Below are positions 23,419 through 32,106 of a stretch of DNA of 56,247 nt, piece by piece (within the stretch, counting starts at the first letter, position 1; each line of letters starts with the position of its first letter). The position numbers and the translations under genes were made by a program. Below the pieces are notes generated by a model. The model did not search any database. It was not told where the DNA came from and saw only the letters and a program-made list of their open reading frames with translations. This stretch comes from Leptolyngbya sp. 'hensonii' (lineage in GTDB: Bacteria > Cyanobacteriota > Cyanobacteriia > GCF-001939115), in assembly GCF_001939115.1 (NCBI RefSeq), contig NZ_MQTZ01000055.1, positions 1-56,247 on the forward strand, in the 5' to 3' direction.

Positions 23419-24207
23419 GTGGATAAACTACTAGCGCGTACAGTTTCCATAAACCCTCAACGGAAAATTCGGAAGATTGTCTTTTTTGGAGGAGAAAAAG
23501 GTGGGGTTGGTAAGAGCATGTCTACTAGTACCGCCGTAGAGTTCTGTTTAGAGAAGGAGCTAAAATTTATTCTTGCGGAATGTGATCGTGTTAATCCAGA
23601 TACGGCAAGAATCTATCGCCCCAATGCTGATGTCTTGTTCGCTTACTTCAGTGAAGATCCAAACAAACGCGCAAAAGCCGATCCTGTGGTTAAAGCAGCC
23701 GTTGATTCCTCCTTAGTGCTTTGCAATCTCCCTGCTCAGTCTTATCAAGCTATGAAGGATTGGTTCATTGAAGATGGTCTTTACGAATTGGGACAGGAGT
23801 ACAATATCGCCTTCTATCATTGGTATGTTTCCAATGGAGGATATGACTCCGTTCAGATCTTCATCAAATCACTCAAAGAACTGGGTTCCTATATGCAGCA
23901 TATTTTTGTAAGGAACTGGGGGCTTTGTGATGATTGGACTCATGTAGAGGATCATAGAGATATGAAAGCTGCAAGAGCAGAGTATAACTTTCCTATCATT
24001 GATTTGCCCAAGCTTCCTTATGCAGAAAGGAACTTTATCGAGGACTACAACTTTTCCAGGAAAAAAGATGAGGATAAACTCACTTTTACCTCTGCTGTGA
24101 CTCATCCTGAATTAAGTTTGGTTTCAAGGAAACGGATCAAGAATTTCCTACGCGATAGCTTTGCCCAAATCGAAAGTACAGGAATACTGAGCGATGAAAA
24201 GCCCTAA
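23419..24207 (+). CDS. ParA/MinD-like ATPase of the transfer region
   Basis: A 262-aa protein starting at GTG 23419 behind GGAGG. It has the deviant Walker A GGEKGGVGKSMSTST (about residues 23-37), ILAECDRVNPDTAR, and a C-terminal helical part (NFSRKKDEDKLTF). ParA-like ATPases of mobilisation loci help position DNA or transfer proteins. It differs from the partition ParA at 2466-3122. The next gene starts within its end (14-bp overlap). Confidence 0.75.
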   Translation: MDKLLARTVSINPQRKIRKIVFFGGEKGGVGKSMSTSTAVEFCLEKELKFILAECDRVNPDTARIYRPNADVLFAYFSEDPNKRAKADPVVKAAVDSSLVLCNLPAQSYQAMKDWFIEDGLYELGQEYNIAFYHWYVSNGGYDSVQIFIKSLKELGSYMQHIFVRNWGLCDDWTHVEDHRDMKAARAEYNFPIIDLPKLPYAERNFIEDYNFSRKKDEDKLTFTSAVTHPELSLVSRKRIKNFLRDSFAQIESTGILSDEKP

Positions 24208-24685
24208 ACGACCTGGGGCTGGCGATCATGACTTGTTCAACGATGTGCTTGCAGGGGCTAGTCCAGAAGCAAGAGAGAAAATTCTCCGAATTCTTCACCA
24301 TCATGGCATTGATAAGAGTGATCCGATGTTTTTGGCACTCGCGGCTCTCACCAATTGCCAGATGTCAGTTGAGCCAATTCCAGAAGAATTGGCTGGTTTG
24401 AGGGAAGGTATTAAAGCCGTCTTACTAGCCCTTCATGAAGAGGTCGAAATGAGTCTCCATCGACACGAGGAGTTGAATCACAGCTTCTATGTCACTGCTG
24501 AACGGCTAAGCACTATTTTGAATCAGAAATTATCTGAAATCGAGCGGCATCAGAACCGCCATAAGAGTGCAATCTCTCTTTCTCTCAAAACAGCTTTGCT
24601 CTGGTGCCTTGTCACTTCTGCGATCGGTGGTATTGCTGGAGCACTCTTGATAGCAACCATCATGATCGTTGCTGCCGCCCATTAA
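24194..24685 (+). CDS. Hypothetical single-pass membrane protein, 163 aa
   Basis: The start overlaps the ParA-like gene. The N-terminal two thirds are helical and charged (LHRHEELNHSFYVTAERLST, probable coiled coil). One C-terminal hydrophobic segment (LLWCLVTSAIGGIAGALLIA) would anchor it in the membrane. It is probably part of the transfer apparatus or a tether for the ATPase. Confidence 0.6.
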   Translation: MKSPKRPGAGDHDLFNDVLAGASPEAREKILRILHHHGIDKSDPMFLALAALTNCQMSVEPIPEELAGLREGIKAVLLALHEEVEMSLHRHEELNHSFYVTAERLSTILNQKLSEIERHQNRHKSAISLSLKTALLWCLVTSAIGGIAGALLIATIMIVAAAH

Positions 24686-24744
24686 CAAGAGGAAGTAACT
24701 CGTTGGTTCAATAAATTCCTGACACAACGAGTTCTTCCTATCCC

Positions 24745-25263
24745 GTGATTCTGAATTCCATCCCTTCATTCGCTCATAAGCCTATGATTACATTTCTTCG
24801 GCGATTAGCCTCAACTGTAGGGCTAATCGTACTCTGGGCACGCTTATATCCATTTATTCTCGCAATAATCAGCGTTCTGCCCTACAGAGATAACCTCGCA
24901 TTCGGTTGGATTAGTCCTGAGTTGGTGCAAAGCATTTTCTTCAAGGTGATAACGCTTCTCTACCTCACATTTTGGTTTGGGATGTATCTCGATGGCTTCT
25001 TCAATGAGTGGTCTTTGTTGAGATTTCAGTCTCTCCAAATCATGGCTTGTGGGTGTCGTTGGCTGATTCAGTCGATTATCAGGCTGTTATTACCTTTCCT
25101 GGTCAGCATTGGTGAATATTGGGGGCTAGTTCACTTTACGACGACACCTCCGTTACTTCAGCGAACAACAGCCATTGTCTTTTTCATTATTTTGGCTCTT
25201 CTGGGTTGGTTCTATCCAAACACAAAAGTAGCTCAGATCCATTATTGGAAACAGTTTCAGTGA
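24745..25263 (+). CDS. Hypothetical multi-pass membrane protein, 172 aa
   Basis: About four hydrophobic segments are visible (around residues 20-45, 60-80, 105-125 and 145-165). No catalytic motif is present. The start is uncertain: GTG 24745 or ATG 24784, neither with a good ribosome-binding site. It precedes the coupling-protein gene by 34 bp and is probably co-expressed with it. Confidence 0.55.
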   Translation: MILNSIPSFAHKPMITFLRRLASTVGLIVLWARLYPFILAIISVLPYRDNLAFGWISPELVQSIFFKVITLLYLTFWFGMYLDGFFNEWSLLRFQSLQIMACGCRWLIQSIIRLLLPFLVSIGEYWGLVHFTTTPPLLQRTTAIVFFIILALLGWFYPNTKVAQIHYWKQFQ

Positions 25264-25297
25264 CACATTCCTCTTCATCTGAAAAAGGACAGCGAAT

Positions 25298-27259
25298 ATG
25301 CGTAACAAACAAACCGTAGATCTTCGTACAAGGATGCTTCAGTCTGTACAAAAATTTCCTGCATGGGGTAGGGGGGTAGTAGCCAGCCTCTTTATCATCA
25401 TCACCGCTCCATGCATTTATGCACTCGGTGCAGGAGTGACTGACCTCTTTCTGAATCTGTTTCAACTCTCATTCTTTAATCCTGGCAATGTTGTTGGTCA
25501 TTTCGTTGGTTTATTGTGTTCAGCAGGGAGTTCCTACGTCATCTTCAAGGCCATTTCTGTATTGGTTACTCTCAAGAATTGGCAAGAAGGGCTAATCCCG
25601 TTGAATTTCTGGGGACTGTCAGTCTTTGCGGTGATTGGTGCTGGGTTTGGGACTCTAAGCCTTAGTCTTATTCTCCTTCCCAGTATCAATCTTAAACTCG
25701 CTTTGGTGTTTGCTGTCTTTATAGCAGGATTAGTAACAGCGGCATTGGTGGAATCGCAATGGGTTCTTTGGGATCGAGTGATACGAGGGAAAAAGCTTCG
25801 ATACTCTGGCGATATCAGCAACCGTTTAACTGAAGTAGCAAATCATCCTCTGCCGTGGGGAAAACTGTGGGTCAAAAAGATTCAGGAATCCTTAGGCTAC
25901 TTCGTTTTAGGCGCACCTGGAATGGGGAAGAGTACTTGGCTAGAGGTGCTGATGACGATTGCCTTGTCAGGTATTGGCATTATCCCAAATCATCGTGGGT
26001 TGCTTTACGATGCAAAGCCCGATCAGACAGCAGGTTTGGTTCCGTTTCTAGAAGCACTAGGTATTCCCTATAAAATCCTTAACCCGCTCGATCGTCGTTG
26101 CACCGGATGGGCAATTGGTAAGGATATTCGAGGTGAAGCAAGTGCAGCGGAGTTTGCGGCGGTGCTGATTCCAGAGACTGAGAGCAACAATGACAATCAG
26201 TATTTTATTGATGCTCCTCGATTGCTGATCACAGCAGTAATTGTTGTTCTCATCAAAATATTTGGAGCGAACTGGACGTTGCGTCATCTGATTCTATTTT
26301 GTAGTGACAAAGTGCTCATGCAGAAATTGTTGGAGAAGCATCACCCACGCCATCAGGCATACATGGAGTTTTTTAAGGAGAAGAAGGGACAGAAAAACGA
26401 GGTGATCACAACAATTCAGTCAAATCTACTGCCCCTCGCTATTGTTGCTGCTCGTTGGGAACATGCTCAAGACATGATTTCAATTCGTGACTGGCTTAAG
26501 GGGGAATATGTCCTCATCATGGGCAGTGACTTTGAATTTCCAGAGACCCTCAAGCGGATTAACCAGCTCATGTTCCGCTTCGTAACAAGTGGTCTTAAGG
26601 GGCTACCTGATGACTCGGATCGTCGTGTCTGGATGTTTATTGATGAATTAGCAGCAATGGGTGAATTGCCTCAACTGGAAGACATTTTGGCGTTAGGTCG
26701 TTCCAAATCAATCTGTACGTTCTTGTCTACTCAGAATGTCCCTGCATTACTAAGGATTTTAGGTCGAGAGAAGACATGCGAAATCCTCGGTCTTTGCCGA
26801 TGGAAAGCAATTATGGGAGTCGATTCTGAATCCGCTAAGTTCTTAAGCGAGTACTTCTCTGACTACGAATATGTCGATACCAGCTACAGCGCTTCAGTCT
26901 CATCCGGGCCTCAAGGCAGCACCTTCACTTCAGGAACACAAGAGCGGATAGGCAATCGACGCACTGTTATAGCTCAACAATTTATGGATATGAACATTTC
27001 ATCTCCTGGCCCAGAGAATGGATTGCATGGTTACTTTGTTGGCCCTGGGGAAGGAATTCACTTTCACACATATGGGTGGGATGAAATCGAAGAGATGCGA
27101 GTCAAACGGGTTGACTATGTGACTGCCTACGATCGCATCAGTGACGATGACCCTACAACCTCACTGAATCCCTGGACGGATGAAGAGCGTGAAGCCTTAG
27201 GAATCTACAGCGATAGCGATTTTCAGGTCAGTAAGCCACGGAGAAACACTAAACAGTAG
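25298..27259 (+). CDS. Type IV coupling protein (TraG/TraD/VirD4-like)
   Basis: A 653-aa protein with N-terminal membrane segments (about 20-160), Walker A GAPGMGKSTW (about residue 206), and Walker B MFIDELAAMGELPQLEDIL (about 447) followed by GRSKSICTFLSTQN, the TraM-recognition/TraD signature. The protein links the relaxosome to a secretion channel and pumps DNA. AAAGGACAGCG precedes ATG 25298. No other type IV secretion genes appear in this window, so transfer would need genes elsewhere or help in trans. Confidence 0.88.
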   Translation: MRNKQTVDLRTRMLQSVQKFPAWGRGVVASLFIIITAPCIYALGAGVTDLFLNLFQLSFFNPGNVVGHFVGLLCSAGSSYVIFKAISVLVTLKNWQEGLIPLNFWGLSVFAVIGAGFGTLSLSLILLPSINLKLALVFAVFIAGLVTAALVESQWVLWDRVIRGKKLRYSGDISNRLTEVANHPLPWGKLWVKKIQESLGYFVLGAPGMGKSTWLEVLMTIALSGIGIIPNHRGLLYDAKPDQTAGLVPFLEALGIPYKILNPLDRRCTGWAIGKDIRGEASAAEFAAVLIPETESNNDNQYFIDAPRLLITAVIVVLIKIFGANWTLRHLILFCSDKVLMQKLLEKHHPRHQAYMEFFKEKKGQKNEVITTIQSNLLPLAIVAARWEHAQDMISIRDWLKGEYVLIMGSDFEFPETLKRINQLMFRFVTSGLKGLPDDSDRRVWMFIDELAAMGELPQLEDILALGRSKSICTFLSTQNVPALLRILGREKTCEILGLCRWKAIMGVDSESAKFLSEYFSDYEYVDTSYSASVSSGPQGSTFTSGTQERIGNRRTVIAQQFMDMNISSPGPENGLHGYFVGPGEGIHFHTYGWDEIEEMRVKRVDYVTAYDRISDDDPTTSLNPWTDEEREALGIYSDSDFQVSKPRRNTKQ

Positions 27260-27381
27260 CTTCTCAATCTGCCAAACCGTGTGACTTATCCAATCGGTAA
27301 CCGCTGTAAGAAATCTCACCGCTTTTTTCAGATTTAACTTCGCCTCATTTGTCATCTTCACATCTCAAGGAATAGAGAATT

Positions 27382-28635
27382 ATGCCGTTATCTTCAAACG
27401 ACTCAAAGCACAGCATCCTCGAAAACCAGGAGCAGCACCCTGAGCAGATCATTGACTATTTGAAGGGAGAACCAGCTTTAGCTCCCTTATGGGAAATTGC
27501 TGTTTCTGAAGGAGAACTGAAACTCCCGCAACCACCACTCTGGAAGAAACTGCTCAAACCTCTGACAGATGTTGCGTGGGCAGATGCAGAAACACTCTAT
27601 GGTCGCAGTTACGTCACCCCTGAGCTAGTTACTGAGGCGAAAACAACAGCAACGATCCTCAGTACTGCTAATCTCATCAACATTTTGACGACCTATCCCT
27701 ATCTTTACTATGCTTTCGCAGGAATGGGCGGTAGCGGTACAGTCCTCGCAGTTGTGCTGGGAATCTTGCTCAACAAAACGGGAAATGCCCTCGGAGAAGC
27801 TGCTTGTCGTAACCGCCATCCAAAAGGCGCGATCGCTGCCTTAGCGGGAACTATTCTTCTAAACGTTGTGCTCACGCTGACTGCGGGGCCAGGGACAGAA
27901 CTTTTGCTCAACTCATCAGGGCTGGCTGAGCAACGTGGGCGGGAACTGATTCAGGAGAAGGTTCTCGACACTACTCTCCAAGAGCAAAATCTTGCTCAAC
28001 GCCAGGAGTGGCTTAAAGCTGCTCAGGCAGACTGCCAAGGAGTGCTTGATGAGCTTCACGCTTTAGCACCGGATCACCCCAATCGAGACCTGTTGTATCA
28101 GCGAGCCTATGGAACCTGGAGTGAACGCGATCGCGACTGGAACCAGGTGCCCACGACGAATCTTCCCCTTTGCCGGAAAGCAGCTCAGTTAGAACAGGAG
28201 GTTCAGGTATATGCCACCAAACTCCAAACGGAGCAGGAAGCAAAACAGGCTGAGATTCATCGGCATGGAACTGCTTTGCTCTATTTGAAAGCAGTTCACC
28301 CAGACATTTACCACACTTATTTTGATGAGTATGGTCAGATTCGTTCTGGACTTGAGGCCAGCCGATTGTCACTTCAGGGTTTTACTCAAAAGTTTAGTAC
28401 CGGAGACCTCGCTGATTTGGGCTTTCCCCTGTTCTATTTCGTGATCAGTCTCGTAACCAGTGGTGTGGCGATCGCCAAGGTTGCTACGTTCGCTAGACGG
28501 AAGGATGTGTTGCGGAGTTGGGATCCGGCAATTTACCAATTGCGGGAAGAGCTTTTTTATCGAGCAGGGAAGGGGCTTCAGCAGCGGGAATACCAAGATG
28601 TTGCGGCATTGCCCAATGGCAAAGTTCCTCATTGA
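27382..28635 (+). CDS. Hypothetical membrane/coiled-coil protein, 417 aa
   Basis: Hydrophobic segments occur at about residues 90-135, 150-175 and 348-370. Between them is a long helical region (about 190-330) with likely coiled coil (LEQEVQVYATKLQTEQEAKQ). Topology suggests a cytoplasmic or periplasmic helical domain between membrane anchors. It follows the coupling-protein gene in the same direction after 122 bp and may be a transfer-apparatus component. No family is recognised. Confidence 0.6.
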   Translation: MPLSSNDSKHSILENQEQHPEQIIDYLKGEPALAPLWEIAVSEGELKLPQPPLWKKLLKPLTDVAWADAETLYGRSYVTPELVTEAKTTATILSTANLINILTTYPYLYYAFAGMGGSGTVLAVVLGILLNKTGNALGEAACRNRHPKGAIAALAGTILLNVVLTLTAGPGTELLLNSSGLAEQRGRELIQEKVLDTTLQEQNLAQRQEWLKAAQADCQGVLDELHALAPDHPNRDLLYQRAYGTWSERDRDWNQVPTTNLPLCRKAAQLEQEVQVYATKLQTEQEAKQAEIHRHGTALLYLKAVHPDIYHTYFDEYGQIRSGLEASRLSLQGFTQKFSTGDLADLGFPLFYFVISLVTSGVAIAKVATFARRKDVLRSWDPAIYQLREELFYRAGKGLQQREYQDVAALPNGKVPH

Positions 28636-28713
28636 AACCCTCGGTACTCAGGGTGCGATCGCACACGAAATTCTCCCAAGTATTTTGATGTCTCCTTCCC
28701 CCTATTCACCACA

Positions 28714-29268
28714 ATGAACAGCAATCATTTCATCACTTCAGCACAAGAACGCACGTCTCAACAACGGTTTTTGGCTCTCTGCCTCGAAGCAATTCGCCAA
28801 ACGGGGCAATGCTCCTATCCACCTCTGCTACGGCTGATTGAGCTGTCTGAGAAGAATGTATCAATGGAATCGGTTCCTCTTAAGCAGAGCCATCCTGAGG
28901 GACTTAAGCAACAGGTAATAGCAAGTCACCAAACCATCGTCACTGCGGTTCAAACACTGCAAGCCCAACCAACCTGGAACTCCTCATCAGAAATTGAACA
29001 AGCTGTCCAGGTAATCGCTCAAGAAACTACAGCCCTGGAGATGCTTCTCCAACCGATTTATCCAGCAGGCTCTCAAGGAGCATCAATTCTCAGCAGACTG
29101 AATTACCTGCGGGAGTATCTCTTCAAGAAATTGACCGATACCCACTTCCTTTCTCCTCAGGGCTTACGGGCTGAACAACCGATGGTGTTTCTCCAGCAGC
29201 ATCAACGAGTCTACCGCTACCTCAGCCAACTTCAATCTGTAACGCAAGAACTAATCGAGATGCTTTGA
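28714..29268 (+). CDS. Hypothetical helical protein, 184 aa
   Basis: A soluble, glutamine-rich helical protein with no membrane segment. Segments such as LKQQVIASHQTIVTAVQTLQ and IEQAVQVIAQETTALEMLLQ suggest a helical bundle. Same direction and spacing (78 bp) as the upstream membrane gene. Function unknown. Confidence 0.55.
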   Translation: MNSNHFITSAQERTSQQRFLALCLEAIRQTGQCSYPPLLRLIELSEKNVSMESVPLKQSHPEGLKQQVIASHQTIVTAVQTLQAQPTWNSSSEIEQAVQVIAQETTALEMLLQPIYPAGSQGASILSRLNYLREYLFKKLTDTHFLSPQGLRAEQPMVFLQQHQRVYRYLSQLQSVTQELIEML

Positions 29269-29298
29269 AATTCCAGTCTCAATGAATAGGTAATTGGT

Positions 29299-30111
29299 AT
29301 GAAGAACGTAACCGAGATGAATCCGTTCCATAAACGCGCCCTTACTCACCAGGAATTTGAACAGGACTATTACCGAGACCAGCGGGATTTTAGGCGTACC
29401 CGTCTGATTGGCGTTGACCTACAAGGGATTGAGCTGGCTTCGCTGAACCTTCAAGGTGCTGATCTGAGGCTTGCGATCAACCTGCATCGTGCAGTTTGGC
29501 AGGGTGCGAATCTGAGTCAGATAGACTTACGTGGCGTTGATCTAACAGAGCTAAATCTGAGTCAGGTGGTGTTCTGGAAAGCCAAACTTCAGGCAACCAA
29601 CCTCACCCATGCACTGTTGACGGGAAGCAACTTAACTCGTGCGAACCTAAACGGTGCCAACCTGAGTGGAGCGTTGATTGATCATGCCAACCTCGCTTAT
29701 GTCAGATTTCAGGGTGCCAATCTCAGCAAGGCTGTTCTCATAGGCAGCAACTTAAGCTTTGCCCGGATGGAGCAGGCAAATTGTGCCCAAGCCTGTTTTA
29801 CGGATACCAACCTGGAGCAGACAAAGCTCATTGGGGTCAATTTCAGTGATGCGCTCCTCGATCGCAGTAATCTGAATCGTGCTGATCTAGCCTGGGCAAA
29901 TCTAACCAGAGCTGACCTATCAGGAGCTTCGTTAGCCCAAGCAAAGCTCTGGCAGAACAATCTCTACGATACTGACTTCCAGAATGCCAACCTCTCTCAA
30001 GCAGATAGACATGGGGCGAGTGAACGAGGGGTGAGTGCGAACCTGAGTCTGAAAGAGATATTTATGGGCAACTATTCTAGCCAGAATGCCCAGCAACAAA
30101 CACAGGGATAG
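29299..30111 (+). CDS. Pentapeptide-repeat protein
   Basis: From about residue 38 to 238 the protein is made of A(D/N)LxX repeats (LNLQGADLRLA, ANLSQIDLRGVDL, ANLTRADLSGASL and so on), which fold into a right-handed beta helix. The first 35 residues are helical and charged. Members include DNA-mimicking gyrase protectors and many cyanobacterial proteins of unknown role. DNA mimicry is possible here but not shown. ATG 29299 is spaced 30 bp after the upstream gene. Confidence 0.85.
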   Translation: MKNVTEMNPFHKRALTHQEFEQDYYRDQRDFRRTRLIGVDLQGIELASLNLQGADLRLAINLHRAVWQGANLSQIDLRGVDLTELNLSQVVFWKAKLQATNLTHALLTGSNLTRANLNGANLSGALIDHANLAYVRFQGANLSKAVLIGSNLSFARMEQANCAQACFTDTNLEQTKLIGVNFSDALLDRSNLNRADLAWANLTRADLSGASLAQAKLWQNNLYDTDFQNANLSQADRHGASERGVSANLSLKEIFMGNYSSQNAQQQTQG

Positions 30112-30343
30112 ATAACGGAATTCTCTGGAATTAGCCAGGGAAACGAATTTTCAGAAGGGGGGAATAAATGGTGGAATGTCCTAACGGACGGTTCGGACAC
30201 CTGAAATACCCCCGTCGTGTGTCAGCAGACGGAAGCCTTGGTGTGCCTGGGTTTGGGGCTGCATACAGATTGTCAGCGATTGCACTTTGAGAGTGCGTAC
30301 ACTTCTTGCTGTGAATGGGGTCAGCAGTGCTGGCTTAGGTTTC

Positions 30344-30697
30344 ATGAAAAAGCAGCTTTCTACAAAAACGGTTAGTTTTCGGATCGATGGTCAGTTAGCG
30401 GCAAAACTCAATCGACAAGCCTTAGATCAACGATTGAGTCTCCATGAGTATATCCGTGAACTTTTCCTGGATGCTCTCAGCCAACAGCCATTACGGGATG
30501 AGGTGATTGAGTTGCACAGTGAGTTGAGAAACATCAGTGCAGAAATTGATGACCTGCGGCATGACTTGTCTGTCATCTTGCAAAAGTTCCTGATGGAGCT
30601 AGCGGATATGGACGAGGATGAGGCACGAAGCTGGATGATCAGCAGATTGTCTTCTCAGGGGTTTCAGGTGGCAGATGAGGATAACGCTCTGGATTAG
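30344..30697 (+). CDS. Ribbon-helix-helix-like DNA-binding protein
   Basis: The start MKKQLSTKTVSFRIDGQLA, followed by LNRQALDQRLSLHEYIRELF, fits a ribbon-helix-helix fold (a basic beta strand, then two helices). The remainder is an acidic helix, probably a coiled coil (LRNISAEIDDLRHDLSVILQ). RHH proteins of mobilisation regions act as relaxase accessory factors or autoregulators. ATG 30344 is preferred to GTG 30287 because the fold begins there. A perfect 14-bp palindrome lies 15 bp after the stop. Confidence 0.6.
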   Translation: MKKQLSTKTVSFRIDGQLAAKLNRQALDQRLSLHEYIRELFLDALSQQPLRDEVIELHSELRNISAEIDDLRHDLSVILQKFLMELADMDEDEARSWMISRLSSQGFQVADEDNALD

Positions 30698-31115
30698 GGC
30701 ATGAGCGGATAGCGGTAGCTACCGCGTCAGTTGGAATAAAGTTACCCACGCTTGAGCTGGGGTGAAGGGCAAAAGGACGACCCGGAACCACAGCGAAGGG
30801 GTGGATAACTTGCGAAGTTGGTCATGGGTTTTGCATAGGGGCTGAATGCCACCTGTGTAAAACCTGTGAGCAAATGAGCGCGATTTCCCTAGCAGTTCTG
30901 AAAGCACCAGGGAGTTATGCCGCTCGGAACAATTCCATGCCGGGTGCCTTGTTACGGGTGAATGTTAAGAATTTTCATAATGTACCTGTCATTCCCCTAT
31001 CCCTGCTTCGCAGGCTACGAGGAATGACAGGTTCGATATCGAGAAGCCAGAAAAATATTGACAGAAGAAAATCCTTATCCAAACTCCTAAACAAATAACG
31101 TGACTCAGGAGGAGG
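30698..31115. promoter_or_regulatory. Intergenic region with palindrome and long stem-loop
   Basis: No credible gene is seen. It holds a perfect palindrome GCGGTAGCTACCGC (30712-30725), possibly the operator of the neighbouring RHH protein, and a long hairpin (30984-31032) with perfect 12-bp arms ACCTGTCATTCC/GGAATGACAGGT around an inner CCTGC/GCAGG stem. The latter lies about 85 bp before radC and could be a terminator, a REP-like element or part of an oriT. Confidence 0.5.
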
Positions 31116-31970
31116 ATGTCGTCACTGAACAGCCATAGAGAAGAGGACGAGTTTGAGCAGCTCTCCTTGGACATACAGCTAGAGGTTTCGCCCTCTGAGC
31201 AAAATTGGTCAGGTCATTGCTATGAATCCCCTCTTGCCCAACATTCATTTGGGGTGTCACTGAATGATCTACCGCCAGGGGAACGACCTCGCGATCGCCT
31301 CGTCGATGCTGGCCCCTCGGCATTATCTACGGCTGAATTACTCTCGATTGTGGTTGGCACAGGACAACGGATTGGAAAATTTTCGGCGTTAGCTCTGGGA
31401 CAACACCTTCTCCAAATTCTAGGAGCTGGCGGCATTGATCCTTTGAGACGGTTGCGAGGGATGACCGTAGAGGAACTCACCACGGTGCTGGGGATTGGGC
31501 CAGCGAAGGCAGCAACCCTGGTGGCAGCGATCGAGCTGGGGAAGCGAGTATTTTTACCTAAACCAGAGAAACGGGCGGTGATCGATGATCCAGGGGTGGC
31601 TGTCGAGGCACTGTCACAAGACCTGATGTGGCAAAGCCAGGAATGCTTTGCGCTTGTTCTGCTAGACGTTAAGCACCGACTGCTGGGTACCCAAGTGGTG
31701 ACAATTGGTACTGCAACAGAGACACTTGCCCATCCAAGGGAGGTGTTTCGAGCGGCAATTCATCGTGGAGCAACCCGAATCATTGTGGCTCACAACCATC
31801 CGAGTGGTGCGGTTGAGCCTAGCCCCGAAGATATAGCCTTGACGAAGCAATTGCTTCAGGCAGGATTAGTAGTGGGGATCCCAGTGCTGGATCATTTGAT
31901 CTTGGGGGGTGGGCAGTATTGCAGTTTGCGGCAGACGACGAATTTGTGGCAGGAGAACCCCCAGGAGTAA
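31116..31970 (+). CDS. radC: RadC-family JAB-domain protein
   Basis: 284 aa. After an acidic 45-residue leader, ERPRDRLVDAGPSALSTAEL begins the UPF0758/RadC fold, followed by the HhH motif VLGIGPAKAATLVAAIELG and the JAB/MPN metal motif HNHPSGAVEPSPEDI (about 227), with E in QECFAL and D in the motif. Despite the name, RadC proteins are not established repair enzymes; many sit on mobile elements near defence or anti-restriction genes. ATG 31116 directly follows AGGAGG. It lies 137 bp before drmD at the left edge of the defence block. Confidence 0.88.
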   Translation: MSSLNSHREEDEFEQLSLDIQLEVSPSEQNWSGHCYESPLAQHSFGVSLNDLPPGERPRDRLVDAGPSALSTAELLSIVVGTGQRIGKFSALALGQHLLQILGAGGIDPLRRLRGMTVEELTTVLGIGPAKAATLVAAIELGKRVFLPKPEKRAVIDDPGVAVEALSQDLMWQSQECFALVLLDVKHRLLGTQVVTIGTATETLAHPREVFRAAIHRGATRIIVAHNHPSGAVEPSPEDIALTKQLLQAGLVVGIPVLDHLILGGGQYCSLRQTTNLWQENPQE

Positions 31971-32106
31971 TTTTTAACTACTTCATGTCAGGGATTCCCA
32001 GCGAGATAGGAGACAATACTTTTCCTCTCTGGGTTGCCAGCCCTCCTGACGAGATGGGAAACCTAGAGTTAAGTTGATAGGATTATAAAATTTGTGAGTT
32101 GCTGCT

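Noticed and set aside
29400-30050. Apparent DNA direct repeats
   Set aside because: They come from codons of the pentapeptide repeats (A(D/N)LxX), not from a separate DNA element.
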